Origin: Lactuca virosa
Taxonomy: Eukaryota; Streptophyta; Magnoliopsida; Asterales; Asteraceae
Length of the DNA stretch: 64,000 nucleotides
Direction: 5' to 3'
Assembly (NCBI GenBank): GCA_928212115.1
Contig: CAKMRJ010005523.1
Location: 248,785,347 to 248,849,346, forward strand
Each line of letters opens with the position of its first letter. The first letter of the stretch is position 1. The position numbers were made by a program, and so were the translations under genes. Of this stretch, positions 10,802 to 21,456 are shown one piece after another. The notes under the pieces are model-generated. The model saw only the letters and a program-made list of their open reading frames with translations, ran no database searches and was not told where the DNA came from.

Positions 10802-10822
10802 TCATCCCCCTGTTAGAGGGAA
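10802..10822 (-). promoter_or_regulatory. Polypurine tract of G2
   Basis: On the minus strand CCTCTAACAGGGGGATGA immediately precedes the LTR start TGTGACAACCC. The equivalent tract in G1 (before 3298) is nearly identical. It marks plus-strand DNA synthesis initiation. Confidence 0.8.
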
Positions 10823-10867
10823 TTTTTTCCCGAAATTAGAGTTCAAGCAACTAAGTTATTACAATAA

Positions 10868-12342
10868 CTAAGCGAAAAGATGAGGATATTTAAATTTCAT
10901 TTGTTCCTCGCGCTCCCAAGTGAATTCCGACCCTCGCTTGGCATTCCAGCGAACCTTCACGATTGGGATGCGGCTTTGTTTCGTTCGCTTGACTTCTCGG
11001 TCCATGATCTCTATAGGTTCTTCCACGAAGTTGAGGCTCTCGTTGACCTCGATCTCGTCGAGTGGAATTACAAGAGTCTCGTCGGATAGGCACTTTTTCA
11101 AGTTCGAAACGTGGAAGGTAGGGTGTACGTTACTAAGCTCGCGGGGTAGATTGAGTTTGTAAGCTACGGGGCCGATTCTAGCGAGAATCTCAAAAGGCTC
11201 TACGTACCTTGGATTTAGCTTTCCACGCTTTCCGAAGCGTATCAAGCCCTTCCAGGGTGAGACTTTCAAAAGGACTCGGTCTCCCACCTGGAACTCCAAA
11301 GATTTCCTTCGTTTGTCTGCGTAGCTTTTCTGTCGGTCTCTAGAGGCTTTCAACCGTTCACGAATCTGAACGATCTTCTCTGTCGTTTCCCGAATGATCT
11401 CTGGACCCGTGAGAGTGCTGTCAGGAACTCGTCCTTTAGCTAACTGAGTGTCGCCTACTTCAGCCACGCACAGAGGGGATCTGCACTTCCGGCGTAGAGG
11501 GCTTCAAATGGAGCAGCCTTTATGCTTGTGTGATAACTATTGTTGTAGGAGAATTCAACAAGGGGTAAGTGGGTATCCCACGCCTTCCCAAAGTCGATCA
11601 CACAGGCTCGCAACATGTCTTCTAAGGTTTGGATAGTTCTCTCACTTTGTCCGTCGGTCTGAGGATGGTAGGCTCTACTCATGTCCAGCCTCGTTCCTAG
11701 AGAGCTTTGTAATGACTGCCAGAATCTCGAAGTGAATCTACTCTCTCTATCGGAGATAATAGATATAGGAATACCATGCAGTCATACGATCTCCCTAATG
11801 TAGGTTCTCGTGAGCTTCTCCATTTTGTCGGTTTCTTTGATGGTTAGGAAGTGTGCGGACTTGGTCAATCTATCGACGATGACCCATATGGTGTCAAGCC
11901 CACCCGTTGTCTTGGGTAGCTTGGTTATGAAGTCCATACTGATCCGCTCCCACTTCCATTCAGGTATCTCCGGTTGCTGGAGTAGACCTGACGGTTTCTG
12001 GTATTCGACCTTAACCTTCGCGCAAGTAAGGCATTTACTCACGAAGGTAGCAATCTCAGCTTTCATGTTAGGCCACCAGTATGACTTTTTGAGATCCACA
12101 TACATCTTATCTGAACCTGGGTGGACGGAATATCGAGTGTTGTGCGCTTCCTTCATGACCAAGTCTCTAAAGCCACCGTGTCGCGGTGTCCAGTTCCGGT
12201 TCATGAGGTATAAGGCTCCGTCATCCTTGACTTCCAAGTTCTTATCCATTCCACGCAGGGATTCTCCCGACACATTTTCAGGTTTTAAGGCTTCGAGCTG
12301 AGCCTCCTTAATTTGTGCGGAGAGATGGGAATGGATAGTCAT
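10868..12342 (-). pseudogene. int: Integrase with chromodomain-like tail of G2 (broken)
   Basis: It would insert element cDNA into the genome. From 12342 downward: an HHCC zinc domain (H...H then CLTCAKVK), first catalytic Asp in ISMDFITKLP, a second Asp region with ISDRESRFTSRFW, and the Glu region AYHPQTDGQSERTIQ. These are followed by EFQVGDRVLLKVSPWKG and a chromodomain-like end (IPIVKVRW, FTWERE, YPHLF). One TGA (11782-11784) interrupts the core where G3 has Arg. A frameshift near 11500 joins LYA... to the last frame (10868-11467). The chromodomain-like tail is thought to target chromatin in this lineage. The homologous part of G3 lies at 23340-24328. Confidence 0.88.
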
Positions 12343-12360
12343 TGTTAATGACTTGACTCT

Positions 12361-12780
12361 TCAACCAGAATATTCTTTCCGACTTAGGGCGTCCGCTACT
12401 ACGTTGGCTTTACCTGGATGATAACGAATTTCGCATTCGTAGTCATTGAGTAGCTCTACCCACCGTCGTTGTCTCATATTGAGCTCCTTCTGCTTGAATA
12501 TGTGCTGCAGGCTTTTGTGATCTGTGAAGATAGTGCTCTTCGTACCATACAAGTAGTGTCTCCAGATTTTTAGAGCAAACACAACTGCTCCTAATTCGAG
12601 ATCGTGGGTGGTGTAGTTGACCTCGTGTATCTTCAGCTGTCTTGAGGGGTAGGCGATGACTTTACCTCGTTGCATCAGAACATAGCCGAGCCCCTGATTG
12701 GATGCATCGCAGTAAACCACGAAGTCTTTTATCCCTTTGGGGAGGGACAGTATCGGTGCGGTGCATAAGGCTCGCTTCAA
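12361..12780 (-). pseudogene. RNase H domain of G2
   Basis: This frame of 139 codons carries the gypsy RNase H signature: VVYCDASNQGLGYVLMQRG, then the Glu region HDLELGAVVFALKIWRHYL, then FTDHKSLQHIF, ending in YHPGKANVVADALSRK. It would remove the RNA strand during reverse transcription. A TGA (12361-12363) separates it from integrase in the same frame. A frameshift near 12780 separates it from RT. It is otherwise open and in normal order. Confidence 0.9.
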
Positions 12781-13943
12781 GGTTTGGAATGTCTTCTCTT
12801 GCTTCTCTTCCAGTCAAAGGCCACGCCTTTCTGGGTCAACATCATGAGGGGTTTCGCGATTCGAGAGAAGTTTTGAATGAACATGCGGTAGTAGCCAGCG
12901 AGACCTAGAAATTGACGAATTTCCGTAGGCGTCTTCGGTGCTGACCAATTCTCAATGGCCTTAATTTTGGATGGGTCCACGTGGATTCCGTCTTCGCTAA
13001 CCACGTGTCCTAAGAATTCGACTCTTCGGATCCAAAATTCGCATTTAGAGAACTTCGCATAAAGCTTCTCCGATCGTAAAGTTCCTAGGACTTGTCGTAA
13101 ATGATTGCTATGCTCCTCCTTACTTCGATAGTAGATAAGTATATCATCAATGAAGACGATGACGAACTGATCCAAGTAAGGACGACATACTCTATTCATC
13201 AGGTCCATGAATACTGTGGGCACATTGGTCAGTCCGAATGGCATTACTACGAACTCGTAGTGTCTGTAACGAGTTCGGAAGGCTGTCTTCAGAACATCCT
13301 CCTCCAGCACTCATAACTGGTGATACCCGGACCTCAGATCAATCTTGGAAAAGTAGCTCGCCCCTTGCAGTTGGTCAAATAAATCGTCTATGCGAGGAAG
13401 AGGGTAACGGTTTTTGACTGTCAGTTTGTTGAGTTCCCTGTAATCGATGCACATACGGAACGATCCGTCTTTCTTCTTTACAAACAAGATTGGTGCTCCC
13501 CAGGGTGAGAAGCTTGGTCTTATGAAGCCCTTGCTGAGCAGTTCATTTAGTTGGCCAGACAGTTCCTGCATCTCAGCAGGTGCTAGACGATAGGGCGATT
13601 TGGCTACGGGGGTAGCTCCTGGAATTAAGTCGATTCTGAATTCGACTTGACGTTGGGGAGGTAAACCCGGTAGTTCTTCAGGGAATACGTTGGGGAAGTC
13701 GCATACTACGGGGAGATCTTTTAGGTCTTTCGTTTTCTGGCTCGTATCTACAACATGCGCCAGGAATGCACGATATTCCTTCCGCAAGTACTTCTGGGCT
13801 TGAATACTCGAGATGATACGAAGACTCGTACTGGGTTTGTCTCCGTAGATTAACAAAGTTTCGTTATTTGGTAGGTTTAGACGGATAGCTTTGTCGAAAC
13901 ACAAGATATCGGTACGATGGAGACTCAACCAGTCCATGCCCAC
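12777..13943 (-). pseudogene. Reverse transcriptase of G2 (one stop)
   Basis: It would make cDNA from element RNA. The first half (13943-13311) contains MGMDWLSLHR, the protease-RT linker, SPWGAPILFVKKKDGSFRMC, IDYRELN and the FSKIDLRSGYHQL motif. A TGA at 13311-13313 stands where relatives usually have an Arg codon. The second half (13310-12777) has FRTRYRHYEFVVMPFGLTN, the catalytic FIDD box (VFIDDILIY, about 13143-13154) and FLGHVVSEDGI. One stop and the downstream frameshift near 12785 disable it. No RT copy survives in G1 or G3. Confidence 0.92.
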
Positions 13944-13991
13944 GATGACATCGAAGCTCTTGATTGTTACTGGTATGAGGTCGATAGGAAA

Positions 13992-15407
13992 TTAGTGATT
14001 ATCTAGCGTGAGGGTACAACCTATGTAAATCTCGTTAGAACTCTCTGTCTTGCCGTTAGCCATTTCTACGACGAAGGTTTCTTCTAGTGGTTTTGGCGAT
14101 TGTTTAAGTAAGCGTTTAAAGTTTTGGTTTACGAAGCTCCTCTCGGCTCCACTATCGAATAGGATACAAACATAAGAGTTATCGAGAAGGAATGTACCCG
14201 TGACTACTGTGGGGTCTGCTACTGCTTCATTATGGCCAATAGCAAGTAGTCTTCCTTTTCCTCCCGCATTCCCAGCTTTCAGACAGTTTCTTTTGAAGTG
14301 CCCCGTCTCGCCACAGCCGTAGCTGGCTTGACTCACTCCGGTGCCGGGAACCTGATTGATGGGTTTGGGTTGAGATCTGGAAAACCGGGTGGTATGGCCC
14401 TTCCGGTCGCAGTTAGTGCAGTGCATTTCACGGTAGGGGCCGTTATGATGGAAAGAGCACTTGCTGCACTTGGGTAAGTTCCCTGCATATGTCTTGGCTG
14501 GTACAGGGGCAACAGGGGTAGCAGGAGTAGTGGCAGCATGGACAGCCACAGTCTGTTGATTCTTGGAAGGAAACTGAGCTGATTTGCCCTTCCTTCGGTC
14601 CCCATGCTTCCTTTTGTTATTAGATGTATTGGTTGATGCGGGGGTAGTTATTGTAGTTGTTGATGAAGTACAAGGGACCTCGTGATCAATGAGCCTTTGG
14701 GCCAATTCCTTGGCACTATCAAAGGTCGTAGGGTGTGAGGCTAAAACGTTCCCTCGATATGGGGGTACCAGACCCCAGATGTATCTTTTGATCTTTTTGT
14801 TTTCGGTGGGGACCATGTTAGGACATAGAGCCACCAAGTCACAGAACCTGGCTGTATAAGCCATTATGTCGGAACCCAGCATTTTGAGGTTCCAGAGCTC
14901 CTCCTCGAGCTTCTGAATTTCGCCCCTCGGGCAGTACTCTCTTGTCAGAAGGACCTTCAGTGTGTCCCAGCCCATGGCGTTGGCTGTTACTAGTGAGAGT
15001 GACTTGACATGGCCATTCCACCACGTCAGGGCCCTTTGGGTGAAGGTGCAAGCAGCAAATTTTATCTTGCTTCCCTCCGGGCACGAGCACATCTCGAAGA
15101 TTGCTTTTGTTCTTTCGATCCATTGGGATAGTGCAAGGGTCCCTCCGGTTCCGTTGAAGTATGTAGGTTTGCAGCTGATGAAATCCTTGTAGGTACACTC
15201 CTGTGCACGTGGATGGATTTCACCATGGCTAGAGTTAGTGCCAGTCCCTGTTCCACTAACGCCCCTAGAGTTTACTTGGGCCATGGCGGCGGTCACAGCT
15301 GCAGTCACAGCTGCCTGAAACATCACCGGATCGAACTGTGGAGGTGGTGGTGGTGGTGGAGTTTGATTTGTAGGCCTGCCCCTGGTCGGACGCGGACGAG
15401 GCGTCAT
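13992..15407 (-). pseudogene. gag: Gag-protease of G2
   Basis: The frame of 471 codons starts MTPRPRPTRGRP at 15407 with a Pro run (QTPPPPPPPQF). It has the gag core at about residues 95-215 (WIERTKAIFEMC, LTWWNGHV, REYCPRGEIQKLE), three degenerate knuckles and the aspartic protease motif CILFDSGAERSFVN at about residue 418. Each knuckle lacks a ligand: CSKCSFHHNGPY has Tyr for Cys, CTNCDRKGHTTRFS has Ser for the last Cys, and SYGCGETGHFKRNC has Ser for the first. G1 gag keeps one intact knuckle. TAA at 13992-13994 ends the frame, but the same frame continues into RT, so gag-pol was a single ORF. Function is probably lost. Confidence 0.9.
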
Positions 15408-15783
15408 CTTTTACTGAAGTTCATGACAATGATGATAATAGTAAGAATCGATTGTAAGCATGATGAGAGTGTTTCATGGATTAAATTGCCATAGTCCAAC
15501 TATCAAATAGAGTCATAACAATAGAGTAGGGAAACATAAGAGTATAGACTTTCCCATAGAGTAGACAACTGCCAATATTACTGGTATTAATGATGTAGAA
15601 ATGAGTTCAGGAAAAAATGACCTAACAGTAGGTCTTACATCAAACCATAAGGGAAAATGTTGGCAGCCTAGAAGTCTAGTTAGAGTACTTTCAAAGTTAG
15701 GAGTGTTTACAGACAAGTGCCCTATAGAACATAGAAAAGAAAGGCTATTCCTTAATCAAAAGAGAAGGATGAGTCAACATCTT
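15408..15783 (-). other. G2 leader between pre-gag ORF and gag
   Basis: Non-coding. It is similar to the corresponding leader of G1 (about 960-1100) and G3 (about 21540-21680), for example around GATGTAAG.CCTACT.... No further feature is recognised. Confidence 0.5.
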
Positions 15784-16407
15784 CTACCGGCGATGGTTAC
15801 CTCTTGGGCGGACCCTCAGGTCTGCCAGTTGGCGTTCCATGTCAAGTAGACGCCGCTCGTACACTCGTTGGCGTACACGATGCTCTATGACTTCCGCCCC
15901 AGTTTCTGCTAGCGCATGAAGTAGTGACTCGCGGTCACTTCGAGTCCTCTCGTTAGCATCTTGCAGACGACGGATGTGAATGTCACTCATCCTGGTGTGG
16001 GTGACTATCTCAGCAATTCGGTTAATGGCGGTTCTCCCCTGAATCTCGTTTCGAGCAACTCTACGGACTAGAATAGACAGGACCCTGTCCGCAGTGCTTC
16101 CTTCGTTCACGTTGTAGAACCCTTGGTCTCCGTTGTAGGGGATGAGTTGATCTAGCTCCTGACTCCATGCCTCCAAACTCTCCACCCATAGAGGTGTTGG
16201 GCCTCAGAAAACTGGGCGCTGGTTAGGGTTTGGAGCTACCGGGGGTATGTTGTTGACCTCTGGTTCGGAGTCAGAGCTATCCGAAAAGCCTTTTGCACGG
16301 TGATCATCCAAAGGGATTGGGTGATCGTCTTCTGGCTCATTACCGAGCCACCCACCATTTCCTTGGTCGGGATAGTACGGATCGCCGGGGAGATGGAAGC
16401 CAGCCAT
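15784..16407 (-). pseudogene. Pre-gag ORF of G2 (unknown protein)
   Basis: I do not recognise this protein. The frame runs from ATG at 16407 (MAGFHLPGDPYYPDQ) to TGA at 16204-16206, then continues in the same frame to the stop at 15784, about 207 codons with one internal stop. The N-terminal third is acidic (NEPEDDHPIPLDDH, SSDSEPEV). The C-terminal half is rich in Arg, Glu, Gln and Ala and looks like a coiled coil (AETGAEVIEHRVRQRVYERR, LLDMERQLADLR). It lies between the primer site and gag. Relics of the same ORF are in G1 (747) and G3 (21188-21456). That conservation across diverged elements suggests a past protein role. Confidence 0.7.
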
Positions 16408-16545
16408 GTTATCTACGTGAGAATAGGGGAAAGAATAGTTAATAGGCGTACTAATCTAAGATAATTATAAGATGATCGTTATTAGTTGATTCAATACTTG
16501 CATAGTGCATACTAATTACATGCAACCGAAACAGGATAGAACTTC

Positions 16546-16615
16546 GAATAAGTGACCCTAACTCTAAATCCACAACCAAACAAGGAACAGGAAATAAAGC
16601 AAAGAGCACAGATTC
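16546..16615 (-). other. Leader copy of the conserved-loop hairpin in G2
   Basis: In plus coordinates the arms are GAATAAGTG (16546-16554) and CACAGATTC (16607-16615). On the transcribed minus strand these pair as GAATctGTG/CACttATTC around the core CCTTGTTTGGTTGTGG. Same arms as in G1 at 535-604. Confidence 0.5.
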
Positions 16616-17091
16616 TAAGTCTATAGCGCCTTAATCACATGTAACCTTAGAGTATCCACTTAGCAACTATTGCCCTACTAGTAACGACCTTTTTAGTTCT
16701 CACATATGTAATTTATAGTAATGCAGAATACTCCTATAGTATTCTGTTCTGATGTTCTTGTAGTAGTGTTGGTAAGTTTTTAGACTTGTTGCAACACCAC
16801 AACCATTCTTAGGCACATGCTAGTCACTCCTTGGAAAATGTAGTTGATCAGGCTACATCCCCCCAGATTTGACTATATGTCTCTAAGCCTGATCGTGTTG
16901 TCCAACAATCGTAATATTTTTGCTCTGTTCTAGTATGATACTGACCCTGGTATGAATAGATGTATATATATACTTAGTTAAATATCTTATTATTTAAAAG
17001 TATATATTCTTGGTCAGAGTGTTTTAATCCCGATGTGTTTATAGTTCGTATATCTTTTATGGGTTGATATACTTGATTCACTATAAACAAT

Positions 17092-17103
17092 GCTCTGATA
17101 CCA
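17092..17103 (-). promoter_or_regulatory. Primer binding site (initiator tRNA-Met) of G2
   Basis: Plus-strand GCTCTGATACCA is the complement of TGGTATCAGAGC. It lies three bases from the LTR edge at 17107, as in G1. Confidence 0.92.
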
Positions 17104-17106
17104 ATC

Positions 17107-19965
17107 TATCACACCCCAAAACCTAGAACGGCAGAAACGTTCTGGGGTGGAGGACGTCATGTACAGTATCACAACAATGCATAATCGTAAATACAAGCAA
17201 CAACATCCATTGCATTAATATAATAATTGTAATACAAGCGTGTTCTGTATAGTTTGTAAGACACCAAAAGTATAATCAAAATAAAAGATGAGTCTTGTAT
17301 GTGCTCCATCTTCTCAAAAGTTCCATTTGTACTTGTCTACTGATGACATGAGAATACAACTTATTTTGAAAGCGAGTATCAGCATAAAGCTGGTGAGTTC
17401 ATAAGTATTTAGTGTCATTGCTTGTATAAAAATGTTTGCAACAATGTAGTGTAGTAATTGATTTCCAAGTGTTTTGTAAATAGTATACTCCCTAGAAAGC
17501 CCTATGTTTTCCAGTAAAAAGGTAGTCTTTTACCAAGACCCGGGTGTTTGTATAATTGTCCTTTTGTAAATGTAAGGGTTGTTCCCTAGTAAAACTATTA
17601 GTATAAAAATATAGTTTACTGAAACGAGTATGTGACGAAGTCACATAGTAATGAAATACAGACTCCACGTAGTACTAAATGAACAATACGCCTTGAAAAG
17701 TCTATGGTAGTAATATGTAGACTCCATGCGATACGCCTCGAAAAGCCCAAAGTATAAATATGTAGACTCCAGACGATACGCCTCGAAAAGTCCGTTTTTG
17801 CCTTAAATCCTTATTTTAGTTAATTTAAGGTTTGAATGTGAACTCGTATGTAACCATGCTGATCGACGGCTGAATAACTGATGACCCTCCAGGTCACACG
17901 TAGTATGGTGACATTTTGTCACCCCTAGGCCTAGTCGGCCCGGACTGTAGCTAGCAGTCAGGATGTGGGAGTGTCTGTCCCGTATAGATCTATACACATA
18001 ATGCCCGCTCTCCCTCCAGGAGACTCTGGTTACACGGTGGTAGCACAATAAAGTGTCATATCGAAAAGTAGTATGTCACATTCTGTTTTAGTATTTAATG
18101 TCTGTATAGAGTACAGTATGTTCTCTTGTATAGTATATAGTATGTTCTCTTGTATAGTGTATAGTATGTTCCCTCGTATAGTGTATAGTATGTTCCCTCG
18201 TATAGTGTATAGTATGTTCCCTCGTATAGTGTATAGTATGTTCTCTCGTGTAGTTTGTTGTAATTGTAGTAGTGAGTAGTAATTCCTTAACTATACCTAT
18301 AATAGTTAAGTAGTAAGGTTGTTTGGATGCCTTTATTACACAAAGGTACTGAACTGAAGTGAAAAGCCTTTATATCCACACATATATATGTGATATATAA
18401 CTAAGAAGTCAATGACATTCGGACAAATAACAGGATACCCTAAGTCTACAACCAAACAAGGAACAGGAAGTAAGGTGAGCTATCAGTCCTAAGTCCTTCA
18501 AGTCTTACTTATATAAATATACTGGTATAGATATGGATTTGAAAATATTGCAAGTATAAAAGAGTTTGAAAACAGTTTTAGAATCTAAATAGTTTAATAG
18601 AAGGTTGGAAAGCTTGAAAATCCATAAGTTTGATAGCAATTTGAAAGTAGTAGCAAATCTTCCTGTTTGTTCTAGTTATAAATCACATATGATTAAAACA
18701 ATAACTAGAAGTGTTCAACTTGTACTCCCCCCCCCCCCATAAAAGCATTTAAAATCATTTAAAAGGTTAATTCAGGGGTATGAACTCACCTGTAGTGAGT
18801 AACTTGAATGGAAGATCGATGTAGGATTGTTGGGTGTCAAATGGAGTCTCGAGCACAAACGAATCCTATTTAACATATAATTACATATATGTGAAAACAT
18901 TAGTAGATATAACCACTAATGGTGATAGGGACATGCCTTAAGGACATAAAAACACTTAGAATTAAGTGTTACCAACTCATATGGTTGCACATAAGGAGTG
19001 TATGGCCCTATATTGGGGTGTAAGGCCACAAAAGCATGGCTTTGGTGTGTGTGCGGCCAGAGTGTGCGGCCAAGCCTGTGTGCGGCCGCACACTCAATAT
19101 GGAGTGTGTCAAAATCGTGGTTTCAAGCCTTTGGGATGTTCTAGTGAAGGTGTTTTGACCATTGCTTAGCCGGATTGGGAGTTTGGGGCCATTTTAGACC
19201 CTTAAAAGGGTGTGTGCAGTTGCACATGGCGTGTGCGGCCAGGTGTGTGCGGCCAGGCATGTGTGCGGCTGTACACACTCCTACAAACGTGTCCAAATCG
19301 ATTTTCCAAGGCTTTGTGATGATCCTAAGAAGGTGTTTTGGTCGATGCTAAGCTTGGGTGAGTTTTTAAGACCATTTTAGGGCCAAAAGATGTGTGTGCG
19401 GTCACACATGATGTGTGTGCGGCCGTACACACATGAAGATCATCTAAAATGATGATTTCATGGATTAAACTTGAGGCAAAGGCTTTCTAATGTGTTGTAG
19501 TAAAGATCTAAGGGTGTTTACTTACTTGTTTTGATGATTGGAGAGGAAAACTTGAAGAACTCTTGAGAGAAAATGTTCCAGCTTTGAAGGAGTGTGAAAA
19601 AGGGTGTAAGGTTGACTTAGGGTCCTTTATATAGGCTGGAGTGTGAGGCTATAGGGTGTGCGGTTGGCTGTGTGCGGCTGGCTGGCCGCACACTCGGGTG
19701 TGCGGCCGCACACACCTTGCAAGGTGTGTTTGGCCCGATTTTGTGATGTTTTACACATTCTAACCCTCCCTAAGGTTTAGCAAACACGAAGTATGATACA
19801 GGGAAACACATAAACATATGCAAAACTCACAACAGTATCGACTGAGGTGTTAGGAGTACAAAATTTCATTACTTCTAATAGTTGTCCAAACATTAGAATA
19901 ACGCCACATAACTTACTTGTAACATGAACATTCAGTTAGAAGGTGACCTACAATGCTAACTTTAT
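17107..19965 (-). repeat. 5' LTR of G2, truncated at its 5' (right) end
   Basis: It matches the 3' LTR (7686-10515) base for base over long stretches, including hairpin (18421-18489), 24-bp array, palindromes and TATA (19624-19635). The inner end reads TGTGATA instead of TGTGACA. Similarity stops after GCTAACTTTAT at 19965, where an unrelated plus-strand LTR begins. The first 286 bp or so of U3 as found at 10516-10801 are therefore missing here, so the outer edge and target duplication are lost. Confidence 0.88.
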
Positions 19966-21187
19966 GATTTCTCGGTAGATACAACAGGGATATATATTAA
20001 TTGAGTTTAGTAGATAGTAGGATGTGTGCTTTCCGCTACATTTCCTGTTCCTTGTTTGGTTGTGGGCTTAGAGCAGATGCACCCAGTCTATTATCTATTC
20101 GATCTTAACTATATACATATTCCGTATACACTAAGTAATCATAAGGAGTACCAGGTATAGGTCAGGTCATAGTATACAAATTCAATATATCGTTTTCTAG
20201 TACAAAAACATATATTCAGATAGAACATTGAGTAAACTAAACTAGAAACTTAACAGTGAAATGTTTAATCCATTTTATTAAACCAGTACAACTTAAAGGA
20301 CCTTAAGTGTTTAATTCTATAATACCTTAGTTTACACATCCGGGTTATATATATGTAATATCCAACAGATAGTTAGATGTGTGCTTTCCGCCTTACTTCC
20401 TGTTCCTTGTTTGGTTGTGGACTTAGGGTAGATTCACACAATTAACTATATGTTCGATATTAGATTATATATAGCTAGTATAAACTAAGTGATTGTAGAA
20501 GGACTATTGTGGTTACCATTTTTACTAAAAGAACTAAGGGTTTTCTTAAAGAATGTTTTTTTCAATATAAAGGAACTATTACAATTAACTGCATGAGTAC
20601 CAAATGAATGCACCAGAGTTATATACGGTAAAGATCTAACAAACAATGGGATGTGTGACTTCCGCCTCATTCCTTGTTCCTTGTTTGGTTGTGGGTTTAG
20701 GGTAGATTCACACAATCGATTGTTTGTTTGATATGTATTCTATATAACTTATATTCATTTTGTACTCATAGAAAGGATTGTAGAATCTTTTTTACTTATT
20801 TTCATCATATCAGAAAATATAGGATCTTATGGAGGAACAAGCGAACTTTTCTAAAAGAGCTTTCAACTTACTAATACATCACTTAAATACTTATGAACTC
20901 ACCAGCTTAAATACTGATCTACTATTTCAAAATAACTTGTATTCTCAGGTAACTAGTAGACAGGTACGCGCACTGGGATTCAGAAGATGGAGCATAATAA
21001 CTTCATGACTTGTTTTGTTATTTACATATGTAGTCTATGTTTTGTGAACCACATACTTTGTAAACACTTTCTTTCTAAATGAAATGGTTGTTTATTACTT
21101 TGATTACTATGATGCATGTCTTGTGATACTAAACATGACGTCCTCCGCCCCCGAACGTTTCCGCCGTTCAGGTTTGGGGGTGCGACA
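19966..21187 (+). repeat. Gypsy LTR fragment with three hairpin copies
   Basis: It runs from the junction with the G2 LTR to the terminal box and TGCGACA at 21187. No primer site follows; the next bases are inside a pre-gag ORF relic (G3). Either this LTR recombined into G3 or the G3 leader was deleted. The last 700 bp match 6186-6886. Confidence 0.75.
20009..20728 (+). other. Three conserved-loop hairpins in series
   Basis: Arms at 20009-20020/20088-20099 (AGTAGATAGTAG with CTATTATCTATT, two G-U pairs), 20365-20383/20435-20453 (ACAGATAGTTA...TGTGTG with CACACA..TAACTATATGT) and 20638-20647/20719-20728 (AACAAACAAT with ATTGTTTGTT). Each encloses TTCCG..., CCTTGTTTGGTTGTGG and CTTAG/TTTAGGGTAGA. 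The arm sequences differ between copies while pairing is kept. Confidence 0.6.
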
Positions 21188-21456
21188 AAGGGAGAGATGC
21201 CATCGACCGAGTCTTACAGGTTGATGCTACCACTAGAGTTAACACGGTTCGCCTTCGCCACCTAGATACCAACCATGAAGGAACAAGGAATCGTACTGAG
21301 TTCCTGCAAATGTAACTGGCTGCATCCCGAGCTGAAGTTAGAGAACTTCGAGCATGCCAAGCGACACTAGAAAGGCTTATGTTTGAAACAGAACGCCAGT
21401 TGGCTAAGTTCAGGGCTGAAATTAGTAGGAAGCCGAACAACACTCCTCGCGAGTAG
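21188..21456 (+). pseudogene. Relic of the pre-gag ORF in G3
   Basis: The frame starting within the first bases reads RDAIDRVLQVDATTRVN and ends LAKFRAEISRKPNN before TAG (21454-21456), with one internal TAA (21313-21315). It parallels the C-terminal half of the G2 pre-gag ORF (TADRVLSILVRRVARN ... MERQLADLRVRP). The N-terminal half is missing at the junction with the LTR fragment. Function unknown. Confidence 0.55.

Larger units (their letters stand above)
7686..19965 (-). mobile_element. G2: near full-length Ty3/gypsy chromovirus (Tekay/Del-like), defective
   Basis: Read on the minus strand the order is 5' LTR (19965-17107, truncated at its start), primer site, pre-gag ORF, gag-protease, RT, RNase H, integrase with chromodomain-like tail, polypurine tract and 3' LTR (10801-7686). 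RT before integrase is the gypsy order. The C-terminal tail with IPIVKVRWNAKRG...FTWERE...YPHLF is chromodomain-like, and LTRs of about 3 kb fit the Tekay lineage; lineage is inferred. Gag and pol share one frame apart from two small frameshifts. The coding regions carry five in-frame stops, so G2 cannot move alone. The two LTRs look very similar, suggesting a fairly recent insertion. Confidence 0.9.

Noticed and set aside
10880..15494. Plus-strand ORFs such as 11810-12301 and 14962-15192
   Set aside because: Mirror frames of the minus-strand G2 gag-pol; they show no own motifs.
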